Of a stretch of DNA of 64,000 nt, positions 12,960 to 22,370 are shown piece by piece. The stretch's first letter is position 1; each line of letters opens with the position of its first letter. Both the position numbers and the translations under genes were made by a program. Source of the DNA: Odiellus spinosus. Its lineage: Eukaryota > Arthropoda > Arachnida > Opiliones > Phalangiidae. Location of the stretch: positions 13,696,183 through 13,760,182 of the forward strand of contig OY987238.1 of assembly GCA_963920705.1 (NCBI GenBank), read 5' to 3'. The notes under the pieces were generated by a model. The model saw only the letters and a program-made list of their open reading frames with translations. It was not told the DNA's origin and did no database searches.

Positions 12960-13865
12960 TATTCCAATCACTTAATTTAAATATATTTTTAATTACTTTA
13001 GTCACCCAATTTAAATATATTTTTATTTACTTCAGTCGCCCAATTGAAATATAATTTTAATTACTTCGGTCACTTAATTTCCACACATTTTTAATTACTT
13101 TAGTCACGTAATTTAAAATATATTTTTAATTACTCTAGTCACATAATTTAAATATATTTTTAATTACTTTAGTCACGTAATTTAAATATATTTTTAAATT
13201 ACTCTAGTCACATAATATAAATATATTTTTAATTTAGTCACGTAATTTAAATATAATTTTAATTACTTTAGTCACGTAATTTAAATATATTTTTAATTAC
13301 TTTAGCCACTCAATTTAAATATATTTTTAATTACTTTAGTCACTTAATTTAAATATATTTTTAATTACTTTAATCACGTAATTTAAATATAATTTTAATT
13401 ACTTTAGTCACGTAATTTAAATATATTTTTAATTACTTTAGTCACGTAATTTAAATATATTTTTAATTACTTTAGTCACGTAATTTAAATATATTTTTAA
13501 TTACTTTAGTCACTTAATTTAAATATATTTTTAATTACTTTAGCCACTCAATTTAAATATTTTTAATTACTTTAGCCACTCAATTTAAATATTTTTAATT
13601 ACTTCAGTCACTTAATTTAAATATATTTTTAATTACTTTAGTCACGTAATTTAAATATATTTTTAATTACTTTGGTCTCTCAATTTAAATATATTTTTAA
13701 TTACTTTAGCCACTCAATTTAAATATATTTATAATTACTTCAGTCACGTAATTTATATATATTTTTAATTACTTCTCTCACTCAATTTAAATATATTTTT
13801 AATTACTTCAGTCACTTAATTCAACATATTTTTAATTACTCCACTCACTTAATTTAAATATATAT
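12960..13865 (+). repeat. ~34-bp AT-rich minisatellite
   Basis: About 26 copies of a unit built from TTTTAATTACTTTAGTCAC and GTAATTTAAATATA, with GTAA/TTAA/TCAA variants after CAC. Lengths vary from about 29 to 36 bp. Confidence 0.95.
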
Positions 13866-14296
13866 CGTATATATTTCGTAACTAGTCTGGATTCAGTATT
13901 GAATATTGATTAATATTCATATGATAATATGTTAAGTTTTAATTTTTCTCAACACATTAATTTCATGTAGGCGATCAAATACATCCCTTTTAACACGAAA
14001 ACGCCATGATTTTCGCGCGCATATAACCCTTAAAATAAAATTAATAAAAGTTTCCTATATAAGCTTGATTTCGTGAGCTTCGTATGATTAATAGCTTAAT
14101 ACCAGTAATTCCAAAATTAAATATTAAATTATTATTTTTTTTTTTTTAAATCAACGAACGCGCGTGAGGGGTCACAAAAATCTCTACATTTTTATTTTAA
14201 AAATATTAAAAATAAACTAGTTTTTTGGAATTAAATATTTTTTACTTAGTTATAAAAGGGAGAATAAAGCCTGAAAAATTATGAGTTGCATACATG

Positions 14297-14650
14297 TGAC
14301 GTCAGTTTTACTTTTAATTTAAATATGCCCACGTAGAATAACGAAATAAATCGGCTTATCCAATCAGGAAATATCTAATTTGGTCAAAATTGGTCAAAAT
14401 TGAAAATTTCCAACATAATTCATAAACAAAATGAAATAACCTGAAATCAACAAAATTGAACCAATAGTTAAAATGCATTTGGTCCACTTCTATTTAAATT
14501 ATTTCATTTGGTCAATTTGGTCAAATTATGTTGGGATTTTTCAATTTGGACCATTTTTGACCAATTTATAAGATTTTTTTCCTAATTGGATAAACCAAGT
14601 TTTTTTAATTCTTCTTTGGGAGCTTATTAAAATAAGTAAAACTGACGTCA
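14297..14650. mobile_element. Family J foldback element
   Basis: TGACGTCAGTTTTACTT at the left and AAGTAAAACTGACGTCA at the right. Inner arms are rich in TTGGTCAAAATTGG / CCAATTTGACC. A left-arm relative occurs at 46688-46770. Confidence 0.6.
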
Positions 14651-15239
14651 GTTTGTATTTAACTTAAATAACTAGGAGTACTAATACGAACAAGGAACTG
14701 TAGTCGAAACCAATTTATATAACAGACATAGAATCGTATTTAACTGTTATTTAATATTGTATAGAACCTAAAATGAAGTTTAAAAAACTATTACCGAGTG
14801 CATTGAACACCGTTAGAATACCAATCACTTGAAATAACTCCTATTTACGTATAATATGGCCACCCTTCTTGCCCCGGGGCTCAAGAAGACACGTGGTCAT
14901 TAGATCTTGACTGATGGACCGTAATTTCATGTCCAGCCCCGCGAATAGATAGTTTTTCCATAGGTCTAACTATCCCCTATAACCGCTTTCATATTTCGCG
15001 TTCTATTACGATAGTTTATTAGAGATAGAAGCCGTATAGATGGCGTTGATCGCCGATCTAGTTTCAGTTAAAGGTAACCTTATCTTTATTCCAATTTGGT
15101 ATGTTTTATAATAATTGTATTCGTTGAAAAATATTTTTTTAAGTGAGTTTTGGGTGCGTATATGCGGTTCTCTTGAATGTTAAGGGACCATTTATAAAGC
15201 GTAATATGATAAAATAATAATAAAAGTAGAACCATAAGT

Positions 15240-15778
15240 GATTATATAATATAATTTCCCGCAATACTACGTCATCATGGTATCGTGATGTCGCTATTGT
15301 AGAGTCTACAATTAATTCTCGCACGTTCTGACACCACTGATATTAACAGGGTTGCGTGCCACAGGTCAGGGGAAACAGGGATAAGTCAGGGAATTTAAAG
15401 ATCTTTGAAGAAGTCAGGAAATTACAATCATTATCCTCGGAAAAGATTCTCAGCTGACGGCGTGTCAGTTGTTTAGATTAGAACAAAGATACGCCTGCAA
15501 CAAAGTATGGCGAACGCGATTATATAAGCAATAAAAGGTTCAAAATTGGGTAGTATTAGCCGAAACGGTCAGGGAAAATCGTTGGAAAAGGTCAGGGAAA
15601 AACCTGGAAAATTCAGGGAATTTGAATATGAAAAAACTGTGGCAATCCTGGGGTCGCTTTCGGCGCCGTCTTTTTCATAAAAGTACTTAATTCAGAAAGT
15701 CGACTTTCGTACGAAAATTATTTTGAAGTTTCCTCAACTCATTTTGAATATAGCGTTTATGGTGATAACCTCACTTTA
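15240..15778 (-). mobile_element. Family A copy split by a family B insertion
   Basis: Left part 15240-15346 and right part 15651-15703 are adjacent in other A copies (GTGATAAGGTCGCTTTCG) but are separated here by a ~304-bp B element. A further terminal piece ends ACCTCACT|TTAA at 15770-15778. Confidence 0.7.
15347..15650 (+). mobile_element. Family B repeat, hAT-like ends, inserted in an A element
   Basis: CAGGGTTGC at the start and GCAATCCTG at the end are inverse, a hAT-type terminus. GTCAGGGAA motifs lie at both sides. No clear 8-bp duplication remains. Confidence 0.75.
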
Positions 15779-16018
15779 AGTGATAATATACTTCTGGTAA
15801 TAATATAATATATTCTGGGATTACAATACTGTAAAATAATAGTCGATAAGTTTGTAATATGATTAGTAAACTTAAATAATTAGTTTATATTTCTAATTTG
15901 CGACAACTTTAGTTTATTATCCAGTTTTTAAATTAACCCCATCGTAAAATTTAGGGTATACCCTTATTATATATATATCAATTTGAATTAAAATTACTGT
16001 TCTGAACTTCCTTATTAA

Positions 16019-16270
16019 AGGGAGAATGTAACCTAACAACAAGTCATTTTTTATCGATTCCTTATCGTTTAAATAAAACAAATATTAAACTAGAAAAATA
16101 GGCTTAGCAGGATTCATGGAAATCCTGAATTTTTTCGCATTGAAGGGTCAGCAACCAATGAGCGAATACCCCCTTCGTTAAGGCGAGATTTCCACGAGAC
16201 TTCCAATAACATTCGATTGGTTAGATCAGGAAGCTACGAAATAAAATCACTCGTGAGTTTCATTATCCCT
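16019..16270. mobile_element. Family H copy, TTAA flanks
   Basis: AGGGAGAATGTAACC after TTAA (16015-16018), and TTCATTATCCCT before TTAA (16271-16274). The right arm is mostly deleted. Confidence 0.7.
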
Positions 16271-16783
16271 TTAATAGTTTGAAGTCGGGTTATTATTTGC
16301 GCGAGAGAGAATTTTCGGATCGCGTGTTATTTGTGTTCATTCCCTTCTTCACGAAGTTAATTTTTTTCGGGGCTAAACTTCGTGTTCATCCAATTTGGCT
16401 GACGGCAGATCACACTCTAGATAATCTTCCAAAACTCCTATAAGCGCGTATATATACCATCATATCATATCGAAAATTTTAGCGCGAGATGCTAAAACCT
16501 TTGTTAAAATCATCGGCGCATGCGCATAAACATAAAGAATAAAACTTATTGCAATATTTACAAGATATATTTCAAGGGAAAGTGAAATGTATACAAAAAT
16601 TAAGTAATGGTTAAACAGTTCATTAACACGTCAAGATTTATTTGGTCAAATTAGGTTGTTAATTTTCCAATTTGAATCATATTTGACCAAAATATAATAT
16701 TGTTTTTCATTTTAAAAACCAGCCCGTAAATAATTTCAATTTCTTGTGATTAAATTCGCTATACTTGGAGCGATATCAATTTA

Positions 16784-17077
16784 GCCGAGTTCATACTAGG
16801 CATTGGAATCGATTTAAACAGTTTCAAAACGTTTCGTTAGAGTCGTGTGAACGGGATACCGTCTTTTCTGGAATTGATTTGATTCGATTTCTCGAAACTG
16901 CTTCGGGAACAAGTTTCGTAACGATTCAGTTTCAACAACCGATAGATGAAGCTACGATAAATCGATTTATAAAGATAATCCGTGAACGCGTGAGGCTTAA
17001 AACGATTCCTGACGATTTAAATATCGGTTTGATTTTACCGTTTCAAATCGATTAAGAAATGCTAGTGTGACTGTAGC
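16784..17077 (+). mobile_element. Family C MITE, longest form
   Basis: Begins AGCCGAGTTCATACTAGGC and ends GCTAGTGTGACTGTAGCT. It reads as an open frame of about 90 codons, but so does the copy at 60.7 kb; this seems to follow from the repeated sequence rather than from coding. Confidence 0.75.
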
Positions 17078-17078
17078 T

Positions 17079-17273
17079 TTTATAAATCGATTTATCGTAT
17101 AGCTTCATCTATCGGTTGTTGAAACCAGCCGAATCGGTATGAAATTGGTTCCCGAAGCAGTTTCGAGAAATCGAATCAAATCGATTTGATAAAAGACGGT
17201 TTCCCGTTCACACGACTAAATCGAAACGTTTTGAAGAGGTTAAATCGATTCCAAGGCCTAGTATGAACGAGGC
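17079..17273 (-). mobile_element. Family C MITE, abutting the previous copy tail to tail
   Basis: Inverse orientation to 16784-17077, so the two make a large hairpin. The next ~50 bp (AGGCCTATTTAAAAATAAATT and on) match sequence beside the copy at 52.2 kb. A further C terminal fragment is at 17318-17382. Confidence 0.7.
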
Positions 17274-17479
17274 TTTTGTGGATTAGGCCTATTTAAAAAT
17301 AAATTTTGGCATTCTTAATTTAACAATGAACGTTTTGAAATTGTATAAATCGATTTCAAGGCCTATAGTATGAACGCGGCTATTGATAAACCTAACAACT
17401 TCACTTTAAAAACTCAATATATGTATCGAAAACCTCCATTGAGGTCAATACGCTAAGAGATATGCCATATTTTGTTTTG

Positions 17480-17770
17480 GAGGTATTCCTTCAAAGATAC
17501 AGTACACTGCAAATTCAAGGATCATTTCAAGAACACAAAAAAAACATTTTTAGAACACCATTTTCGGTATCGATTTAAGAGCGCGTACACTTTAGGAATG
17601 TTTCAAGAACACTGTACATATGTTCCTGAAATGTTCTTGAAATGTTCAAGTGATCTCTAAATGTTTTTCCCACATGTTCTTAAAATGTTCAAACGATCTT
17701 AATGCGTTCTGTATGAAATGTTCTTGATGTGTTCTAAAATGGCATGGTGTTCTTAAATTCCCTATTTAAG
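17480..17770. repeat. Degenerate GTTCTTGAAATGTTC-rich stretch
   Basis: Many forward and inverse versions of ATGTTCTTGAAATGTTC without strict periodicity. The 62-codon frame in it is not a gene. Confidence 0.5.
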
Positions 17771-17962
17771 ATCACTTTAAGTGATCTGGTTCATGTGTAT
17801 CTAGAAATTTTATAAAGGCATTCTTCTTTACTATTGAAGGTCAGTAATAAAAGATTGAATTAATAATAATCTCTTATTAACCACCTCCAATATGAAAGGA
17901 AAGAGCCTCTGGCACTAAAAGTTTAAAAAAAATTACTATTAGTCATGTTTTACTTAATAACT

Positions 17963-17968
17963 TTTATT
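17963..17968 (-). promoter_or_regulatory. AATAAA overlapping the stop codon of the ten-exon gene
   Basis: The hexamer on the minus strand begins in the terminal TGA. It would give a very short 3' UTR if used. Weak support by itself, but it agrees with the gene ending here. Confidence 0.3.
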
Positions 17969-20900
17969 CATTCAGTAATATTGTGCCATATTTTTTTAAT
18001 TTCTACATCTAATTTGGCCGCTCGCGTTCCAAGTTTGTAATACGAGTGGTTCATTACCCACTTGGCCAGAAGAGCCATGGGCTGCAAAAATGTTTCTGGA
18101 TAGTCCAACTCTTGAGTGTAATATATTGACAGTAATGTCATCATGATTGTAGGAAGTGATAGTTCATTTTCCTTTAATATGACTTGAAAATCATTTCCAA
18201 CAATGATAGCTTTTTCCAAATGAGAATTTTCAATAGCAACTAGGCACAAAGGAGGACCTGTGGTGCGCCTGGACATTTCTACGAGTATTTCCGAGTCCTA
18301 ATTACACAAAACATTTATTTTAAATTTTATACCCAATGTTTTGGTTTAAAACAATATTTAAGCATACATACTTTAACTCTTTCGACGATTGATGTGGTTT
18401 TCACTCCTTTAGTTTGAAAATTGCCACTTTTTTTGACAAACCAGTTCCACCCTAAAAACATTAGGTCTTGTTCCTGAAAAGATTGAAGTTACAAAAAAGT
18501 TAAACGCTGAACAAGTACGTGTTTATTTAATATAATTAATCAGCTAGAACATACATACCTTATTTTGCTTTTCTTTTGACAAGTCCAAAATTACATTAAA
18601 AATTTTTTTTACATTCTTGGAAATATTTTCAAATAACTCCTTGCCACACATCAGGCGAAACTCGAACAAAAACTAAAGTGAAAAAAAAAAAAGTAAAATT
18701 ATATAAAATTGGCTCAGGACGTAGTTTCTCTGAAACTACTATTTAGAGAGTTTTTAACTCCAATTTTAAGCAATAAGACCTCAAAATATATACTTACAAC
18801 TTCAACAGTTTCAAAACAAGGATAATTTTCCAAAAATGTTTCTTTTCCCAAGTTGATTAGGTTTGTTCTGGTAATGAAAGTTTTTTTCAGGTTTGCCTTT
18901 ATGACACCCATGTCTGGCTTTCCCTTTTTCCATTCGTATTGTATTTTTTTGATACAATCCTTTTCTTGATCTCCCGTAATATTTTCTCCTTTGTATTGAT
19001 TTCTTGAAAATCCACTTAATTTGAAAATAAATATCAAGCGTTAGTATAATACAGAATTTCTGTTACAAAACTTCTTAACAGAGTTGATGAAATGAAAGTA
19101 TTATAAAAATAAATTATTAACGAGACTGATACTGCAAGCATGGTTATAACTTCTTTGCGTATTGAAAAATTTGAGAAAAAATTAAAAAAAAAAAAAAAAA
19201 TCAAAATAGGTCCAAATTTTATCCAATCAGGAGAGGCGCCACATAGTGTTTAAAAACAGTAAGTAACGGTAAAGCTAGGCTTAAAGGGATACTGAAGAGA
19301 AAAATTGAGATGTTTTATCGATTCTTTATCTAAAAAAAGCGTATTAAAACATTTGGGACTTTTTAAAAAAATCAAAATAAACGCCCATTTTGCCCCAAAT
19401 TTCCGAAGTAAACCGAGCGACCAATCAACCGAGAAGAGTAAGCAAGGGTAAATCTTGGTTTAACATCGTGTAACGCTCCTCGTTGGTCGTTACTACAAAT
19501 AGCCGTCGAACGTGCCACGTAATGTTATTCTATGGGATTTGATTTTTTTACTTTACAGATTTAATTTCGAATAATACTTCCAGATATGGGTCAGCCTTGG
19601 AATTTCAGTGAGATACGAAGTAGATTTAAAGCTTTATTTTAAGACTAATTTCATAATTATGCACGGATTAGTTCGTTCACAAAAAATTGTTCAAATTAGG
19701 CTAAGGTTTTAGCGCGCGCAGAATTTCTCCGCCTTAGTATCTTTGGTCCGCTTTTCAAAATTTATTGTGAATGAACTAATCCGTGCATGATTATGAAATT
19801 ACTTCGAATCTCACTGAAATTCCAAGGCTGACCCATATCTGGAAGTATTATTCCAAATTCAATCTGAAAGGCAAGTTACTTTCAAAAAATCAAATCCCAT
19901 AGAATAACATTACGTGGCTCGTTCGACGGCTAGTAAGCAATGTAGTATCGACTAACGCGTAGCGATACACGATGTTATACCTAGCTTTACCGCTGCGTAC
20001 TCTTCTTAAACACTACGAGAAACCTCTGCTGCTTCGTAAATTTTTAATTTTGGGGCAAAATCGGCACCTATTTTGATTTTTTAAAGTCCAGAGATATTTC
20101 CCAAATGTTTTAATACGCAAACAGGGCTTATTTTTAGATAAAGAATCGATAAAACATCACTCGAATTTTCTCTTCAGTATCCCTTTAACAAGTAAGTCCA
20201 GAATGTTTGCATTCGCTTCAGTATACCTTAGTATATATAACATAAAAGGGAAACTGAACTCTGAAATTCTTCCTTTATAAGACTTACTTTAAAACTGGTT
20301 TCGAAGACTTAGAAATTTTGCATTTAGGGTTTTGATCTTCTCCAGTTTTTGCGCTAGCAAGTCGCTTAAAGCCTTTTGCTTCGTAGATTTCCTCAGATTT
20401 TTCAATTATTCTTTGTTTCCGGATTTTGGCACTCAGAGATTTAGTAAACTTTTCCTATAAACGATAGAAAATTTATTGTCAACATACCTTATCAAATTAA
20501 GCAATGCATTTATAAATATTCTTACCCATGGTGTAGTACCCTCTAGTTTTATACTCGGATAAAGCTGATACATGTTTGACCCTATGTTTGTATAAGCGGT
20601 TCTTGTACAAACACCAGTGTTTTTAGAGTAAAAAAAACAACACTCTGAGATAAAAACATGCCACGATTGGCCATTAGTCACAGTACCATCCTCTAGGGCT
20701 TTTTTGATGAAGTTAGAAAAAACGGGCATGCCATAGTCTGCATTCTAAAAATTGTTAAGAAACTTTCAATGAATAATAAATTAAAATAAAATTACTTTGT
20801 ATCGTTTAAAAATGAATCAATTTCCATATTTGTTGAAATATCGGTAGCGGTTAAACTTTGGATATATATCTAAATTACCTGCGGCATTTTCTTTTTTGGA

Positions 20901-21643
20901 TTTATTTCGTAGTCCATTTGGCTTTTCGATAGGGTAGCAACGAGTTCATCTTCCTGGCATTTGGAAATAATAGAGGCAGGATCATTTGATTTTTGTCTAT
21001 TCAAATTCACTTCAACTAGGTTATTTGTATCTTTTAGGATTTTGAAACTAGTAGGATCCGAGTCATTCGTAGCCGCTTCCACCAGTGATACGCTTGTCAT
21101 AATTGCTAAGATAGAAAAATTTAAGTTTATTTATATACCAAATCAATCATAACACTTACCAGTTGTATCTGTGCTTTTGGTAATAACAATAGGGTTATTT
21201 GTAGCTTTTTGGCTATTCAAAATAGTAGTAACTACTGGGTGATTTGTAATTTTTAAGTCTTTCGTGGCCGTTTCCGTCAAAAATAGGCTTGTTGTAATCG
21301 CTAAGAAAAAATAATTGAAATTTATTGTTAAATCTAATCTACCGTAACACTTACCAGTTGCATTTGGTCCAGGAGTAGATTCATTGACTCCAGTGGCTAA
21401 AGGCCATTCGGGATTCTTACACACATTAACATCAGACACTATAATGGAATTTTGTAGTTTAAAAATTGAACGCCCTCTATAATCAGTAATATGTTAGAAA
21501 TTACATCTCTCGTGCTTCGTCACGGGACAACAACAATAAGCGCAGTTATTAATAGTTTCGTCTGAACTTCTTTGATATTCAATACATTCATCTATTCCGC
21601 AATCTTTACAAGCTCCCCTTTGAATGTTTCTACTATCAATCAT
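17968..21643 (-). CDS. Ten-exon gene downstream of the transposase; 579-residue protein with N-terminal Cys/His cluster
   Basis: Spliced model built by eye, exons in transcript order: 21643-21505, 21438-21355, 21300-21160, 21105-20879, 20744-20526, 20454-20288, 19014-18798, 18672-18559, 18473-18372, 18297-17968. Each intron has GT...AG ends and a pyrimidine-rich or plausible acceptor. Phases fit throughout and total 1740 nt, 580 codons including stop. N-terminal C12-x2-C15...C34-x2-C37-x-C39-x4-H44 looks zinc-binding (CxYCxCPVTKHE). Residues 47-197 are Ser/Thr-rich and encoded partly by two similar exons. Residues 198-300 carry RTAYTNIGSNMYQLYPSIK...TTPWEKFTKSLSAKIRKQR. Residues 335-398 carry a block rich in K, ending TFLENYPCFETVEV. 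From memory, this order resembles uncharacterised vertebrate and cnidarian proteins, some labelled SAMD3-like. Same strand as the transposase and starting about 730 bp past its stop, so probably its partner gene. An alternative is an in-frame TAA right after exon 6 (20286-20284) if that donor is not used. Function unknown. Confidence 0.7.
19200..19280. mobile_element. Fragment of a second family I copy
   Basis: ATCAAAATAGGTCC...GGTAAAGCTAGGC is the inverse of the sequence at about 19975-20075 inside the neighbouring element. A truncated older copy next to the intact one. Confidence 0.5.
19285..20184. mobile_element. Family I long foldback element (900 bp) inside an intron
   Basis: TTAA (19281-19284) AGGGATACTGAAGAG ... 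CTCTTCAGTATCCCT TTAA (20185-20188). The inverted arms are about 400 bp each (19285-19683 and 19766-20184), leaving a spacer of about 80 bp. It lies wholly within intron 6 of the ten-exon gene. Arm identity looks high by eye, with small indels. Confidence 0.85.
21160..21300 (-). repeat. Exon 3 of the ten-exon gene, one of a duplicated exon pair (with 20879-21105)
   Basis: Exons 3 and 4 both enter in phase 1 after G|CG or G|CA and begin AITTSLFLTETATKD and AIMTSVSLVEAATND. The preceding donors are both ACTG|GTAAGTGTTA. Intron sequence is also similar. This is a tandem exon duplication that has since diverged, and exon 4 has gained extra sequence at its end. Confidence 0.65.
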
Positions 21644-21688
21644 GGCTACTGAAAAGCAAAACTGAAAAAAATTATCTACATAGTTTAA

Positions 21689-22090
21689 AGGTAGCTTGCA
21701 ATCTAATAGCAATTGATTTTTTATCGATTCCTTATCGATTAAATAGGCCTAATCCACCAGTAAAAAGTTAAAGAAACAAATGGTTAACTAGAAATAAATT
21801 AAAAACTTACCCGCAAAATAGACTTGTGGGATTCATGAAGAATTGATGTAAGGTATAGCGACCAATCGAAAGCCTCGTGAAGATCTCGGGCCAAAGACGG
21901 GCCTTTGATCATTGGTCGCTATACCTTACACCTATTCTCCATGAATCCCGCTAAGCCTATTTTCCGGGTAAGCTTTTAATTTATTTCTAGTTAACCATTT
22001 GTTTTGTAAACTTTTTACTAGTGGATTAGATCTATTTAAACGATAAGGAATCGATAAAAAAATGACTTGTTATTAGGTCACATGCTCCCT
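21689..22090. mobile_element. Family H foldback MITE, complete, TTAA flanks
   Basis: Arms of ~150 bp pair: the left runs AGGTAGC...TTTTTTATCGATTCCTTATCG..., the right is its inverse and ends GCATGCTCCCT-like. TTAA lies on both sides (21685-21688, 22091-22094). A second inner inverted pair, TAGCGACCAATCG / GATCATTGGTCGCTA, sits in the centre. It lies between the transposase and the first exon of the ten-exon gene. Confidence 0.8.
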
Positions 22091-22094
22091 TTAA

Positions 22095-22322
22095 AGAGTA
22101 TAAAGTCTGACAAGTTATTTTTACGAAGACGACTCATTCTGAAAATTTACCCAAAACTATTACAAACCAAAGGTTTTAAATTTGACAATGTTTAATTTTT
22201 AATTGAGATAAAAAATCTAGTTTTTGACTAAAGGTCAAAAATTTATTTCTAAATTTTTTTTTAAAATATTTGGGTTGCTTTACAGCAAGATATCATAACT
22301 TTTGGTCAGACTTTATTCTCCC
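22095..22322. mobile_element. Family M small TTAA MITE
   Basis: AGAGTATAAAGTCTGAC ... GTCAGACTTTATTCTCC with TTAA at 22091-22094 (shared with the H copy) and 22323-22326. 228 bp. A similar end, AGGGAGAATAAAGCCTGA, occurs alone near 14258. Confidence 0.65.
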
Positions 22323-22326
22323 TTAA

Positions 22327-22332
22327 TTTATT
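22327..22332 (-). promoter_or_regulatory. Poly(A) signal for the transposase gene
   Basis: AATAAA on the minus strand, 39 bp past the TAA/TGA-terminated frame that ends at 22371 and just outside the small TTAA element at 22095-22322. Confidence 0.5.
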
Positions 22333-22370
22333 TAGCATATTTTGCAGGCAAAATGTAAACCTATACTGTA

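Noticed and set aside
16765..17055. 96-codon frame, and a similar protein read from 60649-60879 (minus)
   Set aside because: The two proteins agree because both are read from copies of the same MITE. Other C copies have stops, and the frame runs terminus to terminus with no start or stop in common.
18714..19037. Separate small genes at 18714-19037, 20433-20729, 20870-21100, 21143-21439 and 21494-21712 (minus)
   Set aside because: Each is better explained as an exon, with some intron read-through, of the single ten-exon gene.
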